A DNA stretch of 64,000 nucleotides from Comamonas koreensis (lineage in GTDB: Bacteria; Pseudomonadota; Gammaproteobacteria; Burkholderiales; Burkholderiaceae_C). The stretch spans positions 62,001-126,000 of the forward strand of contig NZ_JAJNCT010000028.1 in assembly GCF_021026195.1 (NCBI RefSeq), in the 5' to 3' direction. A program made the translations under genes and the position numbers. Below, in pieces: positions 43,614 to 51,965 of this stretch (position 1 is its first letter; each line of letters opens with the position of its first letter). The notes beneath the pieces are model-generated. The model saw nothing but the letters and a program-made list of their open reading frames with translations, had not been told where the DNA came from and did no database searches.

Positions 43614-44822
43614 TTACTTGGCCTTATCAAATGCTTCTGTCAGCCTATCGACTGCCTGCCCAATCTGGGCGACATCGGGCGCGGCAAACGACAGGCGCAT
43701 CGAATGCAGGTTCGCGTTGTCGGCATAGAAGGCCTTGCCCGGCACAAAGATCACATGGGCCGCCACTGCGGCATCAAACAGCTTTTGCGGATCAATGCGG
43801 GCATCAAAGGTCATCCAGACAAACATGCCGCCAGCGGGCTGCACAAACTGCACCAAGTCACCCAGACGCGCCTTCAGGCCCTGGGTGAGGGCCAGCATGC
43901 GGCGCAGGTATTCGGCACAGGCCTTGGCCACCGCCTGGCCATAGCGGCCGGACTGCAGGTAGCTGGCGGCCACAGCTTGCGCCAGTGGGGAGGTGCACAG
44001 GTCATTGGTCTGCTTGGCCACGGTGCAGCGGCGCAGCACGGCCGGGTCGGCCACCATCCAGCCCACGCGCAGGCCGGGGGCCACGGTCTTGGACAGGCTC
44101 GACAGGTAGACCACGGGGTTCTCACCCTCGCCCACCTGCTGCTGGGCCGCAGCGTAAACCGGTGCGGGGCGGGCATCGGTGAAGGCCAGCTCGCCATAGG
44201 GATCGTCCTCGACCACGACAAAACCATACTGCAGTGCCAGCTGCACCAGGCGCTCGCGGCGCTGCTGCACCAGCAAGGTGCCGCAGGGGTTGGAGAAGTT
44301 GGGCACGGTGTAGAGCAGCTTGGGGCGCTCGGCCACCGGCAACGCGGCCAGCATGGCGGCCAGGGCCTCCACATCCAGGCCATCGCCATCCACCGGCGTG
44401 CTCAGGATCCTGGCACCCGCCTGGCGCAGCGCCGCAAGGGTGGCGGGATAAGCCGGGGTCTCCACGCAGACGGTGTCGCCAGGCTGGATCAGCACGCGCA
44501 GCAGCAGGTCAAAGCCCTGTTGCGAGCCGGTGGTGACCAGCACGTCGCCAGCGCTGCAGCGGATGCCGCGGGCCTGGCACTGGGCCGCCAGCTGCTCGCG
44601 CAGCGCGGGTGAGCCTTCGGTGGCGCCGTACTGCAGCGCAGTGGCGCCCGTGGCCATCGCCTGCGCGGCAGCTGCAGCCAGGCCTTCCTGGTCGAACAGG
44701 CTGGGCGAGGGATAGCCACCCGCCAGCGAGATCATGCCCGGGCGGCTCAGGTAGGGAAACAGCTCGCGGATGGGCGAGCCCTGGGGGTTGGCGAATGCGG
44801 GAGTGAATTGAAAAAAGGACAT
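43614..44822 (-). CDS. PLP-dependent aminotransferase, probably 2-aminoadipate aminotransferase
   Basis: A 402-residue fold-type I aminotransferase of the LysN/Kat II-like subgroup. It opens with IRELFPYLSRPGMISLAGGYPSPSLFD and contains ALQYGATEGSPALREQLA, TTGSQQGFDLL, the PNFSNPCGTLL cofactor region, and the PLP lysine in YLSSLSKTVAPGLRVGW, with a closing MRLSFA arginine motif. Members act on 2-aminoadipate, kynurenine or branched amino acids. The two genes just upstream act on 2-oxoadipate and 2-hydroxyglutarate, so 2-aminoadipate to 2-oxoadipate is the best reading. It is the last gene of the operon, 72 bases behind the dehydrogenase. Confidence 0.87.
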   Translation of the reverse strand: MSFFQFTPAFANPQGSPIRELFPYLSRPGMISLAGGYPSPSLFDQEGLAAAAAQAMATGATALQYGATEGSPALREQLAAQCQARGIRCSAGDVLVTTGSQQGFDLLLRVLIQPGDTVCVETPAYPATLAALRQAGARILSTPVDGDGLDVEALAAMLAALPVAERPKLLYTVPNFSNPCGTLLVQQRRERLVQLALQYGFVVVEDDPYGELAFTDARPAPVYAAAQQQVGEGENPVVYLSSLSKTVAPGLRVGWMVADPAVLRRCTVAKQTNDLCTSPLAQAVAASYLQSGRYGQAVAKACAEYLRRMLALTQGLKARLGDLVQFVQPAGGMFVWMTFDARIDPQKLFDAAVAAHVIFVPGKAFYADNANLHSMRLSFAAPDVAQIGQAVDRLTEAFDKAK

Positions 44823-44894
44823 GGCCTTGTCTCGCTGGTTTGTCTCTGGTTGTGGTTATGGGCCCTGCCTGCCAACGCGGGCACAGCCGGGGTC

Positions 44895-46334
44895 TTAGTT
44901 CTTGGCGGTGCCCAGATCCACGGTGCCGCACAGGTGCCGGGGATCGAGCCGGTCGCGCCAGCCATCGGCCCATTGCTGCAGCAGCGGCGGCGTAAAGCGC
45001 TGGTAGTAGGTCAGGTTGTGGGGGCCCACGCCATGCTCGGCGCTGTAGCTGCCGCCAAAGTCCTGCACCACCATGCCGTAGATGGCATCGCGCAGGCGCT
45101 GCACCACGGCCGGGTCGTACTGCTCGGGCGCATCCTTGCGCCAGATGACGTTGAAGTGCACACCACCATCGGCGATATGGCCAAAGTCCACCACCGTGAG
45201 GAAGGGGTAGTCGCGCGCCACCAGCTCGCGGCCCTTGCGGCAAAACTCCATGATGCGCGAGCGCGGCACCGACACATCAAACGCGATGGGCTTGCCCAGC
45301 GCACGCGCGCCTTCGCTGATGCTATGGCGCAGGTGCCACAGCTCGGTGGCATTGCCCAAGGCCGCGTTGACAATGGTCGATTCGAACTGGTCTTCCAGGA
45401 AGCTGTTGAGCGCCTCTTGCAGATCCAGCTGGCTGTATTTGGCAGCGGCATTGGCCTCCAGCTCGACCAGGATGGCGAACTCGGGCGCATCGTCCGGCGC
45501 AAAGGGGTTGCGCAGGTTGGGCACATGGTCAATGGCCGCCTGCATCGCATTGCCCGAGATGCCTTCAAACGCGGCCAGCCAATCGCCCAGGTCGCGCTCA
45601 AAGGCCTGCAGCAGTTCCATCACCGCCTCGTCCGAGGCCGGCACCACCAGCGCCGTGGCGCGTTGCGCCGGGCGGGCATGCACCTGGATGGTGGCCTGCG
45701 TCACGATGGCGCCCGCACCGGAGCCGCCGACAAACAACTGCTTCCAGTCCACGCCGGTGTTGTTCTTGCGCAGCGCGCGGCCCAGCTCCACCACCTCGCC
45801 GGGCGGGTCCATCAGCACCACTTGCAGCGCCATCAGGTTGGAGCGCACATCACCGTAGCGGATCAGGCGCGTGCCACCGGTGTTGGTGGCCACCATGCCG
45901 CCGATCGAGGGGTTGGCCCCCAGATCGATCGGGAACCACAGGCCGTGGGGTTCGAGCTGGTCGTTGAGCTCCTGCAGGGTCACGCCCGCATCCACCACCA
46001 CGCTGCGGTTGGCCACATCCACCTCGCAGTGGCTGCGCAGACGCGAGAGGCTCAGCACCAGCTGGGTGCCGCTCATGTCCGGCGTGCTGGCGCCCACCAT
46101 GCCGGTGTTGGCGCCTTGGGGCAGCAGCGCCAGGCCGCGCTCGGCACACAGCCGCACTACGGCCTGCACCTGTGCCACATCGGCGGGGCGCACCACCAGG
46201 CGCGCACGGCCCTGGCCGTAGCGCGCGCCTTCTTCATAGGCGGCCATGTCGGCGCCTTGCAGCACCCCGACTTCGCCCACAATGGCGTGCAGCGCGCCCA
46301 GCAACTCGCTGTTGTCCAGATCAGAGGCGGCCAT
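44895..46334 (-). CDS. FAD-binding dehydrogenase, probably D-2-hydroxyglutarate dehydrogenase
   Basis: A 479-residue flavoprotein of the VAO/GlcD type. The FAD-binding (PCMH) domain has RLVVRPADVAQVQAVVRLCAERGLALLPQGANTG and LGANPSIGGMVATNTGGTRLIRYG. The C-terminal half has the D-lactate/2-hydroxyglutarate oxidase cap with FGHIADGGVHFNV and GSYSAEHGVGPHNL. It sits 3 bases behind the HglS-type dioxygenase, whose product is D-2-hydroxyglutarate, and so most likely oxidises it to 2-oxoglutarate, passing electrons to a quinone or electron-transfer flavoprotein. D-lactate dehydrogenase is the alternative from family alone. Confidence 0.87.
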   Translation of the reverse strand: MAASDLDNSELLGALHAIVGEVGVLQGADMAAYEEGARYGQGRARLVVRPADVAQVQAVVRLCAERGLALLPQGANTGMVGASTPDMSGTQLVLSLSRLRSHCEVDVANRSVVVDAGVTLQELNDQLEPHGLWFPIDLGANPSIGGMVATNTGGTRLIRYGDVRSNLMALQVVLMDPPGEVVELGRALRKNNTGVDWKQLFVGGSGAGAIVTQATIQVHARPAQRATALVVPASDEAVMELLQAFERDLGDWLAAFEGISGNAMQAAIDHVPNLRNPFAPDDAPEFAILVELEANAAAKYSQLDLQEALNSFLEDQFESTIVNAALGNATELWHLRHSISEGARALGKPIAFDVSVPRSRIMEFCRKGRELVARDYPFLTVVDFGHIADGGVHFNVIWRKDAPEQYDPAVVQRLRDAIYGMVVQDFGGSYSAEHGVGPHNLTYYQRFTPPLLQQWADGWRDRLDPRHLCGTVDLGTAKN

Positions 46335-46337
46335 CGC

Positions 46338-47711
46338 TCAGGCCACGCTTTCTGCCACAGCGGCTTGTGCCAGGGCCTCGCGCACCGCTTGCAAGGATGC
46401 GTCCTGCATCGCCTGGTACAGCGCGATCTCGTCATGCACCTGGGCGCCCAGGTCGGCCTCGAACGCCTGCTGCGCCTGGTTGGCTTCATAGTGCTTTTGC
46501 TCTTCACCACCCAAGTTGGACTGGAAGATACCGGCCGCGCTCACCGGCAGAAAGTCCTCGTACACGATCGGCTCGGCACGCACCACGCCGTCGGCAATCA
46601 GTGTCTCGATATCGGCCGAGGCATCGCCCACCGGCTGCTGCAGCACATAGCGGTAGAAGGCCAGGCCTTGCTGGCGCATGGCATCGTGGCTGTCGGGGAA
46701 GGCCGCGAACGACGACTCCAGGCGGTCCTGGTAGTTGGCGCTGGCGCTGCCGGCATTGCCCATGCTGCGCACATTGGCCAGCAGGCTGTCGTACAACGCA
46801 CGGCCCTTGCGGGTCAGCGCCACGCCGCGCTGTTCGATCTCGCCAAAACGGGCGGTGTGCGTGCCCTGGTCATCGCTGCCGGGGAAGTTCACGCGCTCCT
46901 GCAGCGCCTTGAAGCTGGTCTGGCGCAGCAGGATCGGGCAGGCGCGGCGGGGTGGGCCTTCGACCACATCCTTGGCATCCATGCCATGGGCAGGCATGCC
47001 CAGCTGGGCGGCATCGATATCGAGGGTGCGCGGCGTCAGGTGGTTGATGTGCGGGCCCTTGAAGCAGACCACATCGGCCACCAGGCGGTGCGCCTTGTGC
47101 AGTTTGTCATAGGTGGCAGCGTCCACGGTTGCCTCGCTGTGCCAGCGGAAGGTCTCCAGCGCTTCGCGCACAAACTCGTCGGCTTGGTCATCGGTCAGGC
47201 CACCGGCGGCTTCGCACTGGGCGATCAGCGCCAGCGCGCGCTCGGTAAAGATCTGGCGGCGCGCCAGGATGGCGGCCGACTGTGCGCGCAGCGCCTCATC
47301 GGCCAGCAGGTCCAGACGCAGCAGCGAGGTGAACACGCGGAAGGGGTTGCGGTTGAGCGAGCTGCCCAAGACCGGGCGGAAGGCGGTGGAGTGCACCGGC
47401 ACGCCCGCCACCGACAGGTCGTAGTAGCCCACGGCTTCCATGCCCATCACGGCAAACAGGCGCCGCAGGGTGGACAGTTCTTCCTTGGTGCCCACGCGGA
47501 TCGCGCCATGGCGCTCCACATCCAGGCGGTCCAGCTCATCGGCCTGCGCCATCGCCTGCGCGAGCGCGGGCTGGGCCTTCAGCACTTCGCCATTGACCTG
47601 GGCCACCAGTGCCATCAGGTTGCCGTATTGCGGCACTTCGTCGCGGTACATATCGGACATGGCGCGGGAGAAGCGCGAACGAACCTCATCGGGGTGCACA
47701 AATTGGGTCAT
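46338..47711 (-). CDS. hglS: 2-oxoadipate dioxygenase/decarboxylase (HglS, YdcJ/DUF1338 family)
   Basis: A 457-residue member of the DUF1338/YdcJ family. In Pseudomonas putida the HglS member is an iron(II) enzyme converting 2-oxoadipate to D-2-hydroxyglutarate in D-lysine breakdown. Here the expected residues are found: His68 and Arg72 in ERHGAIRVGT, His224 in KGPHINHLTPR, and a glutamate in RFGEIEQRG (291 or 293), in spacing close to that recalled for P. putida (His70, Arg74, His226, Glu294). The C-terminal VYEDFLPVSAAGIFQSNLG is also conserved. It is the first gene of a three-gene operon with a hydroxyglutarate-type dehydrogenase and an aminotransferase. No other lysine genes lie next to it. 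Confidence 0.88.
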   Translation of the reverse strand: MTQFVHPDEVRSRFSRAMSDMYRDEVPQYGNLMALVAQVNGEVLKAQPALAQAMAQADELDRLDVERHGAIRVGTKEELSTLRRLFAVMGMEAVGYYDLSVAGVPVHSTAFRPVLGSSLNRNPFRVFTSLLRLDLLADEALRAQSAAILARRQIFTERALALIAQCEAAGGLTDDQADEFVREALETFRWHSEATVDAATYDKLHKAHRLVADVVCFKGPHINHLTPRTLDIDAAQLGMPAHGMDAKDVVEGPPRRACPILLRQTSFKALQERVNFPGSDDQGTHTARFGEIEQRGVALTRKGRALYDSLLANVRSMGNAGSASANYQDRLESSFAAFPDSHDAMRQQGLAFYRYVLQQPVGDASADIETLIADGVVRAEPIVYEDFLPVSAAGIFQSNLGGEEQKHYEANQAQQAFEADLGAQVHDEIALYQAMQDASLQAVREALAQAAVAESVA

Positions 47712-47952
47712 CGTGGGTACCAGATCAATAGCTAATAAAACGGGGAAACGGGCCTGGTGCCAGCCACCACAGACAGCGGGCGCACCAGGTCAGCACTGCG
47801 CGTCATGCTAGGCAGTGCCTTGTGCCAGGTCAAACGACAATAGCGCGGCACATTATTCCAATTACGCACAACATGGCCAGGGGTCGCGTCTGCGATGCGC
47901 GATGCGATGTGGGGCGCGCCCATCGATGGCCTTGGTGCGCGGCCTGCGGGCA

Positions 47953-47977
47953 TAAAAAAACCCAGCCGGGGCTGGGT
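47953..47977 (-). terminator. Intrinsic terminator after the amino-acid binding protein gene
   Basis: ACCCAGC and GCTGGGT form a GC-rich stem over a 4-base loop (CGGG). On the minus strand it is followed by seven T. It lies 26 bases behind the stop at 48003. Confidence 0.85.
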
Positions 47978-48002
47978 GGGGTGCAGGGTGCAAGCGCCTG
48001 GC

Positions 48003-48893
48003 TTACTGGTCGGCGTAGGCTTCCAGTGGCTTGTCGTTCGGCTCTTGAAGCAGCTTCTTCAGGGTGTCGCTCATCGGCAGGTTCAGCGCCTGGCCCTTGG
48101 GCGGGATAGGTTGCATGAACCACTTGTCATAGACCTTGGCCAGCTCGCCGGACTTCATCATCTTGGTCAGGCTGTCGTCCACGGCCTTCTTGAAGGCGGG
48201 ATCGTCCTTGCGGAACAGCAGCGCAATCGGCTCCGATCCCAGCGCCTCGCCGACAATCTTGTAGCCCGCCGGGTTGGCCGAGTTGGCGATCACGCCTGCC
48301 AGCAGGTTGTCATCCAGCACAAAGGCGTCGGCACGGCCCGATTCCAGCAGCATGAAGCTCTCGAAGTGGTCCTTGCCCAAAGTGGTGGGCAGGTTGATGC
48401 TGTTGTCCTTGGCGAACTTGCGCAGCAGCTGCACGGCGGTGGTACCGGCCGAGGCCGCCACGGTCTTGCCATCGAGCTGCTTGACGCTGGTGATGTTGGA
48501 GTCAGCTCGCACTGCTGCGCGCACCTGGCTCACATAGGTGGTCACCGCAAAGGCTACTTGCTTTTGGCGGCTCAGGTTGTTGGTGGTGGGGCCGCAGCCG
48601 ATGTCCACGGTGCCGTTTTGCACCAGTGGCATCGTGTTCTGGGCCGTCAGCGCCATGTATTCAATCTTGGCCTTGGGCGCGATGTCCTTGAGCACGCGCT
48701 CACACAGCTCGACGTGGTAGCCGCCGAAGGTCTGGTTGGAACCGATGGCATAGGCCATTGGGGCCGAGCTTTCACGCACGCCGACAACCACCTTGCCGGT
48801 GCTGTTGATCTTGTCGAACGTGCTTTGCGCAAACGCCGCGCCGCCTGCAGCAAAAGCCACGGCTGCAGCAACCATCTTGATGCTGAATTTCAT
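48003..48893 (-). CDS. Amino-acid ABC transporter substrate-binding protein (GltI-like)
   Basis: A 296-residue periplasmic binding protein of family 3. The signal peptide is KMVAAAVAFAAGGAAFAQS, followed by INSTGKVVVGVRESSAPMAY, GGYHVELCERV, GTVDIGCGPTTNN, LDGKTVAASAGTTAVQLL and GRADAFVLDDNLLAG. It resembles glutamate/aspartate-binding GltI. AAGGAG precedes ATG 48893 at good spacing; the longer upstream frame is unsupported. No permease or ATPase gene is adjacent and a terminator follows, so it is an orphan binding protein that must use a transporter coded elsewhere. Confidence 0.92.
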   Translation of the reverse strand: MKFSIKMVAAAVAFAAGGAAFAQSTFDKINSTGKVVVGVRESSAPMAYAIGSNQTFGGYHVELCERVLKDIAPKAKIEYMALTAQNTMPLVQNGTVDIGCGPTTNNLSRQKQVAFAVTTYVSQVRAAVRADSNITSVKQLDGKTVAASAGTTAVQLLRKFAKDNSINLPTTLGKDHFESFMLLESGRADAFVLDDNLLAGVIANSANPAGYKIVGEALGSEPIALLFRKDDPAFKKAVDDSLTKMMKSGELAKVYDKWFMQPIPPKGQALNLPMSDTLKKLLQEPNDKPLEAYADQ

Positions 48894-49168
48894 TATGTAC
48901 TCCTTGGAAATGACGAATTGGCAGCCAGGCGTGGGCCCGAAGCTGCTCCACCAGCTTTGTGATTGCGCTGGCTTGGCACGCTGCGCATGCGCGCTTGAAG
49001 ACCAAATGGATGCACAGGTTTTGCGCCAGCGCATCCAGCCTCCGAGTATTCCAGAGAGTCGCGCCAATCCCTAGCGCGTATTTCGAAGCATGTGTTGCTG
49101 TTTTGGAAACACCGTGCTGCACTGCCGTATCTGCGGTAGCCGCAGACGGCAGTGCCTGGCGAGCAGCC

Positions 49169-50776
49169 TTATGGCGCCAAGCGGCTGACCAGTGCCACGG
49201 TTGATGGGTCCACGCCCTGCCAGTCGCCCTGGTCGCGGCGGGCAAACAGGTCCTTGGCCAATTGCTTGCCCAGCTCCACGCCCCACTGGTCAAAGCTGTT
49301 GATGCCCCAAAGCGCACCGCTGACAAACACGCGGTGCTCGTACAGCGCGATCAGCGCACCCAGCGAGGTGGGAGTGAGCTTGTCCATCAGCAAGAAGGTG
49401 CTGGGGCGGTTGCCCGGGCAATACTTGGGGCCCTGCTCTTCGGTGCGGCCCACCAGCAGCGCCTGCGCCTGCGCAATGGCATTGATCACCAGGTTGTTCT
49501 GGTGGCTGGCCAGGTTCTTGCCGCCCTCACGTGCGGCAATGAACTCCACCGGAATCACATCGCGGCCCTGGTGGATCATCTGGAAAAAGGCATGCTGGCC
49601 ATTGGTGCCGGGCTCGCCCCAGACCACGGGCGATGTGGCATAGGGCAGCGGCTGGTTCTGCACATCGCGGCCCTTGCCGTTGCTTTCCATCTCCAGCTGC
49701 TGCAGGTAGGCCGACAGCCGGCGCAGGCCATGGCTGTAGGGCGCCACACAGCGCGTGGCAAAACCGTGGAAGTTGCGGTACCAGACATCGAGCAGGCCCA
49801 GGCGCACCGGCAGGTTCTGCGCCAGCGGCGCGGTCTTGAAGTGCACATCCATGTCATGCGCGCCTTGCAGCATCGCCCGGAAGGACTCGGTCCCCACCGC
49901 AATCGCAATTGGCAGGCCGATCACCGACCACAGCGAGTAGCGGCCGCCGACCCAGTCCCAGAAACCCAGTGTGGTGTCGATGCCAAAGGCTGCTGCCGCC
50001 TCGGTATTGGTGGTCAGCGCCCAGAAGTGCTTGGAGATTGACAGCGCCGCGCTGCGGTCCTCGCTGCCGCCTTGCGCGATGAACCAGTCGCGCGCCGAAT
50101 GGGCGTTGACCATGGTCTCCAGAGTCGTGAAGGACTTGGACGCGACCAGGAACAAGGTGCTCTCAGGCCGGGTCTGCGCCAGCACATGGCCCAGCTCATG
50201 CCCGTCCACGTTCGACACAAAGTGGAAGCGCTTGCCGGCAATGCGCCAGTCCTCCAGCGCATTGACCACCATGGCCGGGCCCAGGTCCGAGCCACCGATG
50301 CCGATATTGACGATATCGGTGATTTGCGGATTGGCGCGCACCTGCTCGGCCAGCGCCAGCATCTGTGCCAGGCTGTCCTGCACATCGGCCAGGGCTTCGC
50401 GCACGAAGGCGGGGCTATCGGGCAACCAGCGCTCCAGGCCCTCGGCGGGCTGGCGCAGCAGCCAGTGCATGGCCGCCCGGCCTTCGGAGCCGTTGACCTG
50501 CGCACCGGCAAACATCGCATCGCGTGCCTGCTCCAGATCGCAGTCGCGGGCCAGTTGCAGCAACAGTTGCTGGGCTTGGCTGTCGATCAGGTTCTTGGAC
50601 AGGTCGGCCCACAAATGGGGCGCCTGCTGGCTGAACTGGTCCAGCCGCGTTGCATCGTCGGCAAAGGCCGCACGCAGGTTGAGGCCCCGGCCCTCCGCGT
50701 CGTAGTATTTTTGCAGTTCTTGCCACGCGGGGGTTTCATCGCAGCGCTTGCGCTGCGTCGCACATTCTCGGTTCAT
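49169..50776 (-). CDS. pgi: Glucose-6-phosphate isomerase
   Basis: A 535-residue isomerase linking glucose 6-phosphate and fructose 6-phosphate. Motifs include NIGIGGSDLGPAMV, SKSFTTLETMVNA, the PGI signature region VGGRYSLWSVIGLPIA, NGQHAFFQMIHQG with the catalytic histidine, and the closing FDQWGVELGKQLA. It follows tal by 53 bases on the same strand, so tal-pgi is probably one operon, divergent from zwf-hexR. Together these four genes control flow between glucose 6-phosphate, the pentose phosphates and the Entner-Doudoroff route. Confidence 0.97.
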   Translation of the reverse strand: MNRECATQRKRCDETPAWQELQKYYDAEGRGLNLRAAFADDATRLDQFSQQAPHLWADLSKNLIDSQAQQLLLQLARDCDLEQARDAMFAGAQVNGSEGRAAMHWLLRQPAEGLERWLPDSPAFVREALADVQDSLAQMLALAEQVRANPQITDIVNIGIGGSDLGPAMVVNALEDWRIAGKRFHFVSNVDGHELGHVLAQTRPESTLFLVASKSFTTLETMVNAHSARDWFIAQGGSEDRSAALSISKHFWALTTNTEAAAAFGIDTTLGFWDWVGGRYSLWSVIGLPIAIAVGTESFRAMLQGAHDMDVHFKTAPLAQNLPVRLGLLDVWYRNFHGFATRCVAPYSHGLRRLSAYLQQLEMESNGKGRDVQNQPLPYATSPVVWGEPGTNGQHAFFQMIHQGRDVIPVEFIAAREGGKNLASHQNNLVINAIAQAQALLVGRTEEQGPKYCPGNRPSTFLLMDKLTPTSLGALIALYEHRVFVSGALWGINSFDQWGVELGKQLAKDLFARRDQGDWQGVDPSTVALVSRLAP

Positions 50777-50829
50777 AGGGCAGTGTAAATGGCTGCACGG
50801 GGCTGCCAGGCGGGCTGGCAGCCGCTCGA

Positions 50830-51777
50830 TCAGGCCGATTGCAACAACTTGTCGAGCTTGATGGCATCGGCCACAAAGGCGCGGATGCCTTCGGCCAGCT
50901 TTTCAGTGGCCATCGCGTCTTCGTTCAGTGCAAAGCGAAACCCCGCTTCGTCGTACTGCACGCGCTCCAGCGACAGTGCCTTGGCGGCTTCAGCATTCAA
51001 CGCGGGCTGCAGCGGGGCATCAGCAGCGGCCAGTTGGGCCAGCAGCTCGGGCGAGATGGTCAGCAGATCGCAGCCGGCCAGCGCGGTGACCTGGCCAATA
51101 TTGCGGAAGCTCGCGCCCATCACTTCGGTGGCGATGCCGAAGTGCTTGTAGTAATCAAAAATGGCCTTGACCGATTTCACACCCGGGTCGTTGGCACCGG
51201 CCATCGCGGCCTCGTCCCAATTGCTGCCGGCCTGCTTCTTGTACCAGTCGTAGATACGGCCGACGAATGGCGAGATCAGCTGCACCTGGGCCTGGCCGCA
51301 GGCAATGGCCTGGCACTGCGCAAACAGCAGGGTCAGGTTGGTGTGGATGCCTTGCGCTTCCAAGGCCTTGGCGGCCTGGATGCCTTCCCAGGTCGAGGCG
51401 ATCTTGATCAGCACGCGGTCGATGTGCACGCCCTCGGCCTCGTACAGCGCGATGATGCGCTGGGCCCGGGCCACCGTCGCATCGGTGTCGAACGACAGGC
51501 GGGCATCGACCTCGGTCGACACGCGGCCCGGAATGATGGACAGGATCTCGGCGCCAAAGCGCACCAGCAGGCGGTCCATCACCTCGTCCAGCGGCTTGCC
51601 ACGGAACTTTTGCACGGTCTCGGTCAGCAGCGGCGCGTAATCGGCCTTCTGCACGGCCTTGAGGATGAGGGACGGGTTAGTCGTCGCGTCTTGCGGCTGG
51701 AACTGGGCCAGCTGGTGAAAGTCACCGGTGTCTGCCACCACCGTGGTCAGCGCTTTGAGTGCATCGAGTTGGTTCAT
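50830..51777 (-). CDS. tal: Transaldolase
   Basis: A 315-residue TalB-type transaldolase of the non-oxidative pentose phosphate path. It has the signature [14 protein letters not shown], the [14 protein letters not shown] strand, the Schiff-base lysine Lys125 in [12 protein letters not shown], and [13 protein letters not shown]. Length equals the family norm (about 317). The start [10 protein letters not shown] at 51777 fits TalB; a 22-codon longer frame is not supported. It lies divergent to zwf with a 185-base shared control region. Confidence 0.97.
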   Translation of the reverse strand: MNQLDALKALTTVVADTGDFHQLAQFQPQDATTNPSLILKAVQKADYAPLLTETVQKFRGKPLDEVMDRLLVRFGAEILSIIPGRVSTEVDARLSFDTDATVARAQRIIALYEAEGVHIDRVLIKIASTWEGIQAAKALEAQGIHTNLTLLFAQCQAIACGQAQVQLISPFVGRIYDWYKKQAGSNWDEAAMAGANDPGVKSVKAIFDYYKHFGIATEVMGASFRNIGQVTALAGCDLLTISPELLAQLAAADAPLQPALNAEAAKALSLERVQYDEAGFRFALNEDAMATEKLAEGIRAFVADAIKLDKLLQSA

Positions 51778-51914
51778 GGTCTGCTCTTGGTCAATATCCG
51801 GTCTGACGTGCTTGTCTCCCCTCCTGCGCACGGCGGCCAACACGGGGGGCGCTCAAGCTTAACCGAACTTTTGCGCGGTTTGAGGCTGTCTGCATTCTAC
51901 GGCTTCTCCCAAGA

Positions 51915-51965
51915 CATGAAACTGAGTTACATTAATACCTGCCTTGATGTTCAGGAAGTTTCATG
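51915..51965. repeat. Inverted repeat reaching into the zwf start codon
   Basis: CATGAAACT (51915-51923) and AGTTTCATG (51957-51965) are exact 9-base complements 33 bases apart; the right arm contains the zwf ATG. In the mRNA this could form a stem that hides the start codon, or the arms could be paired regulator sites. No weak-pairing context was computed. Confidence 0.65.

Noticed and set aside
44808-47735. Plus-strand open frame of 975 codons opposite the 2-oxoadipate operon
   Set aside because: It spans parts of two well-identified genes, is rich in H, G, Q, R and V as is typical of antisense frames in GC-rich DNA, and matches no family.
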